A DNA stretch of 52,103 nt from an uncultured Jannaschia sp. GTDB lineage: Bacteria > Pseudomonadota > Alphaproteobacteria > Rhodobacterales > Rhodobacteraceae. Shown here one piece after another: positions 1-8,396 of the stretch. The notes under the pieces were generated by a model. It was not told the DNA's origin and did no database searches. It saw only the letters and a list, made by a program, of their open reading frames with translations. A program made the position numbers and the translations under genes. The stretch is from contig NZ_CANLTQ010000020.1 in assembly GCF_947494025.1 (NCBI RefSeq), forward strand, positions 1 through 52,103. The letters run 5' to 3'. Within the stretch, counting starts at the first letter, position 1. Each line of letters starts with the position of its first letter.

Positions 1-77
1 TTCTTCCTCTCCATCGGACACTCCTCGTGTTGGCTCGAAAGCCTATCATGGGTGTCCACTCGAACGGGGCAGGATCA
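1..77 (-). mobile_element. IS3-family insertion sequence, orfA-side end (partial)
   Basis: The terminal inverted repeat lies on the minus strand ending at 77 and starts TGATCCTGCCCCG, then four unmatched bases, then AGTGGAC. The same repeat, matching at 20 of 24 positions, occurs in opposite orientation at 52027. An ATG at 12-14 (minus) opens a reading frame beginning Met-Glu-Arg-Lys about 63 bp inside the end, preceded by AGGAG, which suits the start of IS3-family orfA. The element continues beyond the window. It interrupts the sensor kinase pseudogene next to it. The family call rests on the paired repeats and the orfB tail at the other window end. Confidence 0.7.
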
Positions 78-1460
78 AAACCGGTTCGAACTGGAGCCGT
101 CACGGGAGGACCGCCAGCTTCGATCCAGTCGAAGCGGAGGCGCCCATCACCGAGCAGCTTCCAGGTGATGTCGACGCGTCCGCGTTCGCTGCTGAGGGCG
201 CCGTGCTTGGCTGCGTTCGTCGCCAGTTCATGGATCGCCAGAGAAAGGCCTAAGGCCTGCGGTGCATTGATGCTGATGGACGGTCCGGACACCGCATAGC
301 GTCCTTCGCCGGTTCGGTACGGCGCAAGCGCCGTTTCGACGATCTCGCCAAAGTAAGCCTGGGATGCGCCGGCGGAGGTAAGGATGTCCTGGGCATTGGC
401 GAGCGCCATCAGCCTTCCCGTGATCGCCTCCTGGCCTTCCTCGAGCGATCCGGCCGTCCGGAACGTCTGGGTCACGATCGCCTGGACCATGGCCAGCGTG
501 TTCTTCATCCGGTGCGCCATCTCGGCGGTGATGTCCGCGCGCCGCTGTAGCTCCTGCTTTTGCGCGGAGATGTTCCTGGACGACGTGCCGTAGCCGACCG
601 GGTTTCAATTGTCGTCCTTCATCGAAAAGATGTTGTAGAGGACCGGAACGACCTCGCGCGTCGCGAAGTTCCGGAACCTCAACTCGCCTTCCCAGAACCC
701 GTCCCGGGCAACCCTCGGCATCACGTCGTCCAGGATAGTCGCCCGGTCGTCTTCGTGGAAATAGTCGACCACATTCGTCGTGGCTATCTCGGTCTCATCA
801 AGTCCGACCATCTCCCGGGCAGCATCGTTCAGGAAGAACACGCGCCCCTCGGGATCGGCCATGCCGATGAAATCGGAGGATTGCTCCACGACACGGGCGA
901 GGATCGCTTTCTCTCGTTTGACTGCCTCTGTTGCCTTCAGGATCTCGTTCTGCGCGCCAAGCAGACGTCGCATTTCGAGTTGCGTCATCGCCTGCCGCGC
1001 CAAGGCTCCGAGGATCCTGACCTGCGTCGGATCGAGGGTTCTGGGTTCACGGTCGAGCACGCAGACGGTACCGATCGGATGACCTTCCGGCGATCTGAGG
1101 ATTGCTCCGGCATAAAAGCGCAGCTTCGGCGCACCGATCACCAAGGGATTGTCCCGAAATCTCGGGTCCCGGGTCCCGGGTCATGTCAGGTATGACGAGT
1201 GTATCGTCCGACAGAATGGCCTGGCGGCAGAACGACGATTCCAGCGGCGTCTCGCGAACACCCAGCCCGACCTCCGCCTTGAAGAACTGGCGCGTCGTAT
1301 CGACGAAGTTCACGACGCCGATCGGCGTTCCACAGATCGTCGCCGCGATCTGCGCTAGGTCGTCGAAATCCGACTCCCGCGGCGTGTCGAGAACGCCGTA
1401 GGCATGAAGCACGGATGAGCGGACTGTTTCGTTCCACTGAGCGTCTTCCAAGGTCAGCAT
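78..1460 (-). pseudogene. HWE-type sensor histidine kinase (GAF-PAS-HWE), broken by frameshift, stop codon and IS insertion
   Basis: Read through its lesions, this encodes a cytoplasmic sensor kinase. A GAF domain (FCRQAILSDDTLVIPDMTRDP) is followed by a PAS domain (SSDFIGMADPEGRVFFLNDAA) and an HWE kinase core with the phospho-acceptor region MAHRMKNTLAMVQAIV, the N-box HELATNAAKHGALS and a later ITWKL segment. Three lesions are visible. A 7-bp tandem duplication (gggtccc twice, about 1164-1178) shifts the frame inside the GAF domain. An in-frame TGA at 604-606 sits where Trp would fit. The IS3 end at 77 removes the C-terminal tail just after an RTGF motif. The ATG start at 1458-1460 is the natural gene start. 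It is almost certainly inactive as a full-length kinase, although the GAF piece (1190-1460) could still be made. Confidence 0.85.
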
Positions 1461-1778
1461 GTCCTCCGTTCCGCGTCGTCGGTCTGCAGGCCCAAAGCGG
1501 GCGTTCTTCAGGGCGAATGGCTATCGCAATCGCCGTCACAACGATAGCGCTTGAGGGTGAGACGCTCTGCCCGGCCGGCCGGAAGCGTCACGAAACCCAC
1601 CGCAAAGGCCGCATCCGCCGCTGGCTACCGCTCGAAACCCCGGTGGCAGACATGGCCGAGGATGCCTTGAACGTCGGCTAGCGTCACAAGGACCGCGATA
1701 TACATCACAGAATCTCGTTTCGTACAATGATCGAACCGCTGCCGGCCCGCTCGCAACACTTGACTTACATAATTGCCC
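1461..1778. other. Gene-free spacer between kinase pseudogene and repC
   Basis: Both flanking genes are on the minus strand: this is upstream of the kinase pseudogene and downstream of repC. Short open frames on both strands show no recognisable motif or convincing ribosome site. A short AT-rich tract at 1755-1780 contains TTGACT, which could be half of a promoter, but I cannot place a matching -10 box with confidence. No tRNA, terminator hairpin or repeat was seen. Confidence 0.4.
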
Positions 1779-2963
1779 TCAATGGACCCTGCCATCCCGA
1801 CCCCAAATGCCGAAGATGCTGGCCCTGAGATCAAGGTCTCCGCGCAGGTAGCGTTTCGTGAAGGCCCGCAGCGCGCCGCCGGGGTTCCGGATCGGCTTGG
1901 TCGGATGCGCCCGGTTGCGGTCGATGACGATGACCGACAGCATGGCCCGGAGCCAGCCCATGGTCTCGACCGCCTGTTCGAAGGCCGACGGGTTGATCCC
2001 GAGGTCGCGCAATCGCTGCAGCACGGCCCAGTCGATGTTGGAGAGGGTCGGAGAACCGCCCTCCCCCGGCGCGTGATCGATGTAGAGACGCAGATCGGCG
2101 GAGGCGAGGTCGCGCAGGCTGGCAATCGTGAGATGAGGCATGAATTCGTCGTTGACGCCGGCATCGGACGCTTCACGCTTTTCTTCACCACTTTTGGCGC
2201 CATGAGGCGTTCTACAGGATTCAGATAAGGTCTCAGTTGTATTCTGTTTATGGCATCGGTCATTTGCGACCGCCGCGCCGGTCATATTTGACGACAATCG
2301 ATCGGTTTCTTTGAGTCGCTCCACAAGAGATTCGAGCTCGCGGAGATGTGCCTCGGCCCTCTCCAGCGTAGTGTAGCCACGCGGAGACAACCACGCCGTG
2401 CGTGCTTCGGTGAGCAACGCCACGACAGAATGATCCCCGAGATCGCTCTCGAGCCGCCTGATTTCACGACGCGCCTTGCTGATCTCGAGACGACACAGAG
2501 CGAGCCGCTCGGTCGCCTCGAGTTGCCAAGCTTCGATGTCGACAAGCTCGTCGAGCCGGGCGACAAGCGGCTCCAATGATAGGCCCGCGCAGCTCTCCAG
2601 GCCGATCGACCCGGAGACGCGGCCTCGGTGACCGTTCGCGGCTGTCTCGCGGACGATCAGGCGCAGGCGCTCCAGCTTTCGCTCTACCCGCCGCCATTGC
2701 TCGGTGCTCAGGCCGATGCTCGCGGCCATGTCGATCTGGCGCTCGAAGCAGATCGGGCTGCGCGTCGGGTCCGCGTAATCCGGTGCCCGCGTCTTCTGCG
2801 CGATCCGCCGCAGGACCATCAGATCCGTCGCGTTCAGCCCGATCCGATGGGCGATGCCGAAGACCAGCGTCAGCAGGCTGTTCTTCGTCCATCCCTCGGG
2901 CAGGGTTGCATGCGGTCGCGGCCGGAAGGCCTGCGGCGCATGGGGTTGTGACTCCACTCTCAT
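1779..2963 (-). CDS. repC: Plasmid replication initiator RepC
   Basis: RepC is the replication initiator of repABC-type plasmids and binds an origin inside its own gene. The N-terminal half contains the RP-C type region (GWTKNSLLTLVFGIAHRIGLNATDLMVLRRIAQKTRAPDY...). The middle is charged and variable, and the C-terminal domain runs from about residue 270 to the end (NIDWAVLQRLRDLGINPSAFEQAVETMGW, then NPGGALRAFTKRYLRGDLDL). The ATG at 2961-2963 gives 394 residues, a normal family length; the open frame extends upstream to a TTG at 3026. No repA or repB precedes it, so this is a stand-alone repC. Expression is probably set by the antisense RNA candidate just upstream. Confidence 0.9.
   Translation of the reverse strand: MRVESQPHAPQAFRPRPHATLPEGWTKNSLLTLVFGIAHRIGLNATDLMVLRRIAQKTRAPDYADPTRSPICFERQIDMAASIGLSTEQWRRVERKLERLRLIVRETAANGHRGRVSGSIGLESCAGLSLEPLVARLDELVDIEAWQLEATERLALCRLEISKARREIRRLESDLGDHSVVALLTEARTAWLSPRGYTTLERAEAHLRELESLVERLKETDRLSSNMTGAAVANDRCHKQNTTETLSESCRTPHGAKSGEEKREASDAGVNDEFMPHLTIASLRDLASADLRLYIDHAPGEGGSPTLSNIDWAVLQRLRDLGINPSAFEQAVETMGWLRAMLSVIVIDRNRAHPTKPIRNPGGALRAFTKRYLRGDLDLRASIFGIWGRDGRVH
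2135..2300. other. Candidate replication origin (oriV) inside repC
   Basis: In repABC-type replicons the origin lies within repC, in a stretch richer in A+T than the rest of the gene. Here the middle of repC (about 2160-2270) is visibly more AT-rich than its flanks, for example the cttttcttcaccactttt and tcagttgtattctgttta segments, and it encodes the low-complexity linker between the two RepC domains. No iterons are visible. The location is inferred from family knowledge plus composition. Confidence 0.4.
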
Positions 2964-3026
2964 CTGTCGCTCGACACTTGGCGAGACGGAACGCGGACAG
3001 CAGGGCGCAGGACATCGTTCGCACAA

Positions 3027-3510
3027 GATGCGTTTTTTCGTTGTCTGCGCTTTGGGGGGGTGCTAGAAACTCGGTGTGACCCGAGAGTTTCCGAAGGATT
3101 GCCGTCCTTCTGCACCCCGTGTAGGCCGCCCGCCTCGCGGGGTTTCTCATGTGTGGTGGCTGCTGTCCTCGATTCCTGTCGTCATTGACGCTTTTGGTAG
3201 CGTTCTTGAGCGCTTGTCACAATTCGGACAATTACGCAGCGAAACGGTAACACGACTGGTGCGCGATGGGTAAGAGATCTTGACTACCTGACTGGCCGCT
3301 CCAACAAGAAACTTTCGATCCTCATTCGTGCCCATGCTTCGAACGAACCGGTATCCTGTTCCAGGCCCAGGCCCAGGCCCGGAGAGCGAGAGACTGCCTC
3401 CAGTCAAGCCTGCCGTATCCCCTCTACCCTTCTGCCGGTGTGGGACGTCATGGCTTCGAATGCCTTGAAGTATCTGCCTGCGCGAGCGTTCCGGATCGAG
3501 TCCGGCTGAT
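3027..3510. promoter_or_regulatory. repC leader and upstream control region
   Basis: This gene-poor interval upstream of repC holds the antisense RNA candidate, an AAACTCGG/CCGAG-AG-TTT hairpin at 3067-3090 that may fold in the repC messenger, and three tandem copies of CCAGGC near 3360-3378. A 140-codon minus-strand open frame (3147-3569) overlaps the next gene and has no recognisable features. No parS-like repeat or repAB remnant was seen. Confidence 0.45.
3076..3147 (+). ncRNA. Candidate counter-transcribed RNA regulating repC
   Basis: In repABC plasmids a short antisense RNA is made against the repC leader. On the plus strand, opposite repC, TTGTCT (3041-3046) and TAGAAA (3064-3069) are spaced by 17 bp as a sigma-70-like promoter. 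About 7 bp further on begins a 70-nt segment with two stem-loops: GAAGGA/TCCTTC (3093-3110), then CCCGC/GCGGG with a 3-nt loop followed by GTTTCT (3129-3147), which looks like an intrinsic terminator. The segment lies 110-185 bp upstream of the repC start, as expected for this control element. The weak point is the short U tract. Confidence 0.5.
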
Positions 3511-3750
3511 CTAGCCATCGTCGAGGCCGTCGATTGCTGGGCGGTAAGCGACAGGTTCATCCGGGACATCCGCCCGACCTAGAAACTGCCGCGCCTTCGT
3601 GTAGGGGTTCCTGAGCCAAAGCCCGTGAGTCGTGACCTCCACCGTCACGACGCCGCCGGTCGCGTAATGTTCGAACCAAATGCTCAATGTCTCGACCATG
3701 TCCCGCGTGAACTCGGCATCGACAATATGTTCGGGTCGGGTCTGCGGCAT
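3511..3750 (-). CDS. Small hypothetical protein, 79 aa
   Basis: An ATG at 3748-3750, preceded by GAGG seven bases upstream, opens a 79-residue acidic soluble protein (MPQTRPEHIVDAEFTRD...). It has no signal peptide or membrane segment. A compact hydrophobic core (IWFEHYATGGVVTVEVTTHGLWL) suggests a small folded domain. It is divergent from the LuxR-type regulator with about 100 bp between the likely starts, so a shared promoter region and control by that regulator are possible. I do not recognise the family. A longer start at 3819 would overlap the regulator and is unlikely. Confidence 0.6.
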   Translation of the reverse strand: MPQTRPEHIVDAEFTRDMVETLSIWFEHYATGGVVTVEVTTHGLWLRNPYTKARQFLGRADVPDEPVAYRPAIDGLDDG

Positions 3751-3854
3751 GTTTTTGCCTCGGGATCGATATGATGAATGAACGGGGTTGCGACGCGCCG
3801 CAGAATGACGGAGAGCCATGTCCGAAAAGATACGTCCTATTGCGGGAGGCCGAA

Positions 3855-4499
3855 TTGCCTGTCAAGGACCGGCGCGCCATACTTCACATGCTCATCCCGA
3901 ACTTCGAGACGGAGCTCGACCATCTGCACGCGCTCGGTCCTGCGGGCTTCGTCATGGCCTTCAATTATACGGTGAGCGGTCCCGAGGTCATGGCTTCGGG
4001 CTACCCGGACGTCTGGCACAAGGAATACGAGGAGCGGAACTACTTCGTCGGCGACCCCGTGCTCCTGTGGTCTTTCGTCAACTCGGGCGTGAAGCGCTGG
4101 TCGGAGATCAAGCTGCCCGATCCGCGAGGGATCATGAAGGCCGCGCTGAAGTTCGACCTCCGCTACGGTGCGGTGATCTCGGTTAAAAAAGGCCGCAAGC
4201 GTTCGGTGCTTTCGGTCGCGCGTGGCGACCGGGAACTGACGGACACCGAGATCGCCGATCTGAAGGAACGGTTCGGGACGTGGTGCGACCACGTGACGAA
4301 CCGTGCTGCGCTGACGGATCGGGAGATCGAGGTGCTCAAGCTTCTGAGCGTCGGTCACTCGCAGCGCGAGATTGCCGAGACGCTCGGCATTGCCGAGGTC
4401 ACGGTAAAGCAGCGAGCGGTTTCCGCGACGAAGAAGCTCGGTGCGACGAACCGCATCCACGCGGTGGCAATCGCCCTGCAGCGGGATTACCTCGCGTAA
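3855..4499 (+). CDS. LuxR-family quorum-sensing transcriptional regulator
   Basis: This regulator has an N-terminal autoinducer-binding domain (about residues 15-140) and a C-terminal LuxR helix-turn-helix (LTDREIEVLKLLSVGHSQREIAETLGIAEVTVKQ). The acyl-homoserine-lactone contact residues are kept at TraR spacing: W54, Y58 and D67 (WHKEYEERNYFVGDP), and W82. A TTG at 3855 is preferred because GGGAGG lies five bases upstream and it places these residues at TraR-like positions; an ATG at 3771 would add 28 residues. It precedes the virB operon in the same direction, so it probably tunes conjugation in response to a signal. No luxI synthase gene is present in the window. Confidence 0.85.
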   Translation: MPVKDRRAILHMLIPNFETELDHLHALGPAGFVMAFNYTVSGPEVMASGYPDVWHKEYEERNYFVGDPVLLWSFVNSGVKRWSEIKLPDPRGIMKAALKFDLRYGAVISVKKGRKRSVLSVARGDRELTDTEIADLKERFGTWCDHVTNRAALTDREIEVLKLLSVGHSQREIAETLGIAEVTVKQRAVSATKKLGATNRIHAVAIALQRDYLA

Positions 4500-4504
4500 A
4501 CTTA

Positions 4505-4522
4505 TATATCCTTTCGGATATA
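4505..4522. promoter_or_regulatory. 18-bp palindrome between luxR and virB1, candidate operator
   Basis: TATATCC and GGATATA form a perfect 7-bp inverted repeat around TTTC, in the short AT-rich gap just after the luxR stop and before the virB genes. The 18-bp length equals that of a tra or lux box, and the neighbour is a LuxR protein with an intact ligand pocket. It could alternatively be a weak luxR terminator, since AAAAC follows, though the stem is AT-rich and there is no T run. Confidence 0.4.
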
Positions 4523-4586
4523 AAACTACATTATCTACTTTCGCTCGATTTCGATCGGTGCTTCGTGGTCCCGACTGCTTCGCAGA

Positions 4587-5483
4587 ATGCGAGACCCGGA
4601 CATGGACATGCCCTTACGGGATCGGCCACGCGCGCCGGTCACCAAGACCGATTCCACCTGTGGCAACGGCCCGTTCAGCCAACAGATCGGCTGCGCCGTT
4701 AACGAAGGTAAACACGGTCGGCAAGTACGGGCCGCGGCATGGCGTTCCGTCGGCTTCACCCGTTCTGCATATCGAAAACCCGGCCAGACAGGATCAGGCA
4801 GCGGGCGCCGCAGCGCCTTCGCCGCGCTCTGCCTGCTTATCGTGTCCGTTCCAGCCTCATCAGGCGCCACGGTCTACGAGTACACGCGCGACGGACGGGT
4901 GGTCGTGAAGGACTCGCTGAGCGCGCGGGCGCAAACCCGGTCGCAGCCGACCCGTCCGGCGCGCATTGCGGCCTCTCGCGCCGTCTACCGCGACATGGCC
5001 GAACAGGTCGCGCTGCGGCACGCCGGCGGCGAGGGTCCGCGCCGCGCCGGTCTCGACGCCCTCACCTTCGCGCAGGTGTTCGTCGAGCTGGTCCGCGCCG
5101 AGAGCAGCTTCAATCCCCGGGCGCTGTCGCCAAAAGGCGCGCAGGGCCTGGGACAACTCATGCCGGACACGGCGCGGCTCCTCGGCGTGCGCGATCCCTG
5201 GGACCCGGAACAGAACCTCGACGGCGCCGCCCGCTATTTCGCGGCGCAGCTCGACCGCTTCGGCGACGTGCACCTCGCGCTTGCGGCCTACAATGCCGGG
5301 CCGCACCGCGTAGCGCAGTATGGCGGCGTGCCCCCCTACCGGGAGACGCGGGCCTATGTCGCCAGGGTCACGGCCGCGGCGGCTTCGGTACAAACCGTGA
5401 ATCCCGTGCCCGTACTCCCCCGAACGGGACACACCGTTCGCTCCACCAGAAGTCAGAAGGACTCTTCGGTATGGCAATACTGA
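4587..5483 (+). CDS. virB1: VirB1-like lytic transglycosylase
   Basis: VirB1 proteins cut peptidoglycan locally so the secretion channel can cross the wall. The SLT domain carries the catalytic glutamate E172 in VRAESSFNPRALS, then PKGAQGLGQLMPDTA and the AYNAGPHRV motif near residue 234. A hydrophobic export segment (SAFAALCLLIVSVPASSG) lies around residues 76-94, far from the first ATG, so the true start may be downstream of 4587, but no ATG, GTG or TTG is available in the 40 codons before it. Its 3' end overlaps virB2 by 13 bp. First gene of the mating-pair operon. Confidence 0.85.
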   Translation: MRDPDMDMPLRDRPRAPVTKTDSTCGNGPFSQQIGCAVNEGKHGRQVRAAAWRSVGFTRSAYRKPGQTGSGSGRRSAFAALCLLIVSVPASSGATVYEYTRDGRVVVKDSLSARAQTRSQPTRPARIAASRAVYRDMAEQVALRHAGGEGPRRAGLDALTFAQVFVELVRAESSFNPRALSPKGAQGLGQLMPDTARLLGVRDPWDPEQNLDGAARYFAAQLDRFGDVHLALAAYNAGPHRVAQYGGVPPYRETRAYVARVTAAAASVQTVNPVPVLPRTGHTVRSTRSQKDSSVWQY

Positions 5484-5770
5484 CCCCCTCCACCCGTCGC
5501 ATCGGGGCCGTGGCGCTCGCGCTCGCGGTCTGCGCGGCCTCGCCGGTCTTCGCGCAGGACCTCTCGCCCATCAACACGTTCTTCACCACGCTCGGGACGG
5601 CGCTGACCGGCACGACCGGCAAGGCCATCGGTCTCGTCGCCCTGTGCGCGGTCGGCCTCCTGTTCCTGATGGGTCGGATGAACTGGCTCTTCGCGGGCTC
5701 GGTCGTCCTCGGTCTGGTGATCCTGTTCGGTGCGGCCACGATCCTCGGCGGCATCGGCACGACCGCCTGA
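5471..5770 (+). CDS. virB2: VirB2-type conjugative pilin
   Basis: This is the major pilus subunit precursor, 99 residues. The ATG at 5471 lies inside the end of virB1. A signal peptide ends at ASPVFAQ (about residue 29). The mature part has two membrane helices (about 50-68 and 73-95) joined by the short GRMN loop, as in VirB2/TrbC pilins. It is followed by virB3 after 3 bp. The longer frame that opens upstream at 4739 is only a shadow of virB1. Confidence 0.9.
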   Translation: MAILTPSTRRIGAVALALAVCAASPVFAQDLSPINTFFTTLGTALTGTTGKAIGLVALCAVGLLFLMGRMNWLFAGSVVLGLVILFGAATILGGIGTTA

Positions 5771-5773
5771 TCC

Positions 5774-6049
5774 ATGCGGAACCCGTGCTTCCTGGCGCTC
5801 ACGCGGCCGGTCTCGATGGCCGGCCTGCCGATGACCTACCTCGTGATCCTCTTCCTCGTGGTGGTCGGCGGCTACATCGTGTCGCTCTCGTTCCTGTGGC
5901 TTATCGGAAGCACGGCCCTCGGCTACGCCGCGCTCCGGGCGCTGGCGAACTACGACGCCCGGTTTCTCGACGTGATCTTCGCCAGCCTCGGGAAGACCCC
6001 GCCGACGCCGGGCGCCGTCCGGGGCGAAGGGAACACCTACCATGCTTGA
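5774..6049 (+). CDS. virB3: VirB3 inner-membrane protein
   Basis: This 91-residue protein has the VirB3 form: a short N-terminus with LTRPVSMAGLPM, one long hydrophobic stretch (about residues 20-55) that can form one or two membrane helices, then a soluble tail. VirB3 sits in the inner membrane and binds VirB4. It overlaps the start of virB4 by 8 bp, consistent with coupled translation. Confidence 0.88.
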   Translation: MRNPCFLALTRPVSMAGLPMTYLVILFLVVVGGYIVSLSFLWLIGSTALGYAALRALANYDARFLDVIFASLGKTPPTPGAVRGEGNTYHA

Positions 6050-8396
6050 CGTGAAGCAGGGCCTCGGCCGCCGCGCGGTCGATCCGTCGGGCCTGAAGCG
6101 CGAGCACATGCTGGCCTGCTACCTCCCCTACGTGACCGGCGTGGGCGAGGACGTCATCATGCTGCGCGACGGCGACGTGATGGCGTCGTTCCTCGTCGCG
6201 GGCATCGCGGCGGACACGGCGGACGCGACGTTCGTCGATGATCTGGCACGGACGTTCGCGGCCTCGATCGCGCAATCCCGGCCCGACGTGGCGTTCTACG
6301 TGCACCGCGTCTCGCACGAAACCCGGCCGACGCTGCCTCCAATCACAGGCGAGGGCCTCGCCGCGCGGATCGACCGGCAATGGCAGGGTCTCGTCTCCAG
6401 CGGCTCGCTGCGCGAGCGCGTCTCGATGGTCTCCGTGGTGGTCCGGCCCCGGACGCTCGCCGGGCTGTGGGCGCGGATCACCGGCGGCATGACGCGCGAC
6501 CTGCGCGCCGAGCGCGGCCGCCGCATCGCCCTGCTGAACGAGATCACCACCAATCTGATGCAGGCCCTGACGCCGGCGCGGCCGGAGCGGCTGACGCTCG
6601 CGGACGGCCGCTGGCTCGGGCTTCTGCGGGCGGCCGTGACCGGCAAGTACGCACCACTCACGCCGGGCGCGGCCTTCACGCCGATCGGCAACCTTCTCGT
6701 CGACAGCCGCGTGGACTTCCGGGGCGACAGCTTCGTCGTGCTGGGCAGCGACGAGGACGATCTGCGCTTCGGCGCGATATTCACCTTCAAGAAGTACCCG
6801 ACCGAGACCGCGCCGGGCTTTCTCGACCGGCTCGACCTGCCCGGCGACACGGTGGTGACGCACTCCTTCACGCCGATCGACCTCGTGCCGGCGCTGGCGC
6901 GGGTGCAGCGTACGGTTCGGCAGATGAGCGCGGCCGACGACGCCGCGCGCTCGGCGCAGGCGCAGCTCGAGGACGCCGCCGACGACTTGGCCTCGGGGCG
7001 GATCGGCTTCGGCCAGCACCAGGTCTCGATCATGGCCGTGGCGCGGAGCCGGGAGGAACTGGACGATCTGTCGTCGGAGATCCGCACGCAGTCGCAGCGC
7101 GCACTCGCCGTGGCCGTGCGCGAGGGCATCGGCGCGCGGACGGCATACTTCGCCCAGCATCCCGGTAACTTCTCCTTCCGGGCGCGCGACGCGATGATCT
7201 CCACGGCCTGCTTCGCGGACTTCGCCGCGCTGCACGCTACGGGGCGCGGGCTCCGGCCCGGCACCGAGCCCTGGGGCGCCCCGATCACGGTTCTTCCGAC
7301 GCTCGGCGGCGAGCCCTACCGCTTCAGCTTCCACCAGCCCGGCGAGCCGGGCGACCGCACGGTGGGGCATACGCTGGTGATCGGCCGCACCGGCTCGGGC
7401 AAGACGCTCGGCACTGCCTTCCTCCTGGCGCAGGCGCAGCGGCTCGGCCCCCGGATCATCGCCTTCGACAAGGATCGGGGTCTCGAGAGCGCGATCCGCG
7501 GCTTGGGCGGCAGCTACTCGCCCGTGCAGATGGGCGTGCCGACCGGGTTCAACCCGTTCCGCTCCGAGGCCGATCTGCGCGGCGTCGGCTGGCTCACCGA
7601 CTGGCTCGGCGCGCTGCTGACCACCGACGCCCCGCCGCTGACGGCGGTGCAGGAGGAAGCCCTGTCGAACGCCGTGCGCGCCAATGCCGAGTCCGACCCC
7701 TACCTGCAGAATCTGGCCGCCTTCCGCAGCCAGCTCGTCGCGGTCGACGATGGCGGCGACCTGCATACCCGGCTCGGCCAATGGGACGACGGCAAATACC
7801 ACTGGCTGTTCCCGGGCACCGGGACCGACCCGCTCACCTTCGAGAACCGGATCACCGCCTTCGACCTGACGGAAATCTTCGACAGCCCGGCGGTGCGGAC
7901 GGCGTGGCTCTCCTACGTGTTCCGGCGCGTCGAGCGCACGGTCGAGGACGGCCGGCCGACGATCATCGTGCTCGACGAGGCATGGAAGCTGCTCGACGAC
8001 ACGTATTTCCAGTCCCGCCTGAAGGACTGGATGCTGACGATGCGCAAGAAGAACGTGGTCGTCGTCATGCTGACGCAGCGCGTGGGCCACATCGCCGAGA
8101 GCGCGGCGGGCGGCTCGATCTTCGAGAGCTGCGTGACGCAGATCCTGTTCCCGAGCTCGCGGAACACGGCCCGGGAACTGGCGCCGCTCGGCCTTACCGA
8201 TCGCGAGGAGACCTTCCTCTGCGCGTCATCCGCGGGCGCGCGCCTGGCGCTGGTGCGGGCGAACGACGCCAGCACGGTGGTCGATCTCGACCTGTCGGTC
8301 CTCGGCCCGATGCTCGGCACGCTCGGTGCCGGCCGCGTCGTGGCTGACCCCGACGCGGACGACGACGAACCCCTGATCTTGAAGGAGGCTGTCTAA
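6042..8396 (+). CDS. virB4: VirB4 conjugation ATPase
   Basis: VirB4 is the large ATPase at the cytoplasmic base of the secretion channel, energising pilus assembly and substrate transfer. The 784 residues match family length. The N-terminal CagE/VirB4 domain is followed by Walker A GRTGSGKT near residue 448 and Walker B IIVLDEAWKLLDD near residue 640, then MRKKNVVVVMLTQ, typical of the family. The stop codon shares a base with the start of the small lipoprotein gene, a TAATG junction. Confidence 0.95.
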   Translation: MLDVKQGLGRRAVDPSGLKREHMLACYLPYVTGVGEDVIMLRDGDVMASFLVAGIAADTADATFVDDLARTFAASIAQSRPDVAFYVHRVSHETRPTLPPITGEGLAARIDRQWQGLVSSGSLRERVSMVSVVVRPRTLAGLWARITGGMTRDLRAERGRRIALLNEITTNLMQALTPARPERLTLADGRWLGLLRAAVTGKYAPLTPGAAFTPIGNLLVDSRVDFRGDSFVVLGSDEDDLRFGAIFTFKKYPTETAPGFLDRLDLPGDTVVTHSFTPIDLVPALARVQRTVRQMSAADDAARSAQAQLEDAADDLASGRIGFGQHQVSIMAVARSREELDDLSSEIRTQSQRALAVAVREGIGARTAYFAQHPGNFSFRARDAMISTACFADFAALHATGRGLRPGTEPWGAPITVLPTLGGEPYRFSFHQPGEPGDRTVGHTLVIGRTGSGKTLGTAFLLAQAQRLGPRIIAFDKDRGLESAIRGLGGSYSPVQMGVPTGFNPFRSEADLRGVGWLTDWLGALLTTDAPPLTAVQEEALSNAVRANAESDPYLQNLAAFRSQLVAVDDGGDLHTRLGQWDDGKYHWLFPGTGTDPLTFENRITAFDLTEIFDSPAVRTAWLSYVFRRVERTVEDGRPTIIVLDEAWKLLDDTYFQSRLKDWMLTMRKKNVVVVMLTQRVGHIAESAAGGSIFESCVTQILFPSSRNTARELAPLGLTDREETFLCASSAGARLALVRANDASTVVDLDLSVLGPMLGTLGAGRVVADPDADDDEPLILKEAV

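Noticed and set aside
2464-3150. 228-codon minus-strand frame overlapping the repC start
   Set aside because: Shifted frame over repC, Arg/Ala-rich; repC itself is well supported in the other frame.
3147-3569. 140-codon minus-strand frame upstream of repC
   Set aside because: Overlaps the supported small gene, contains a Gly-Pro repeat from the CCAGGC tract, and lies over the control region.
5901-8090. 729-codon minus-strand frame opposite virB4
   Set aside because: Arg/Ala/His-rich antisense shadow of an unmistakable VirB4 gene.
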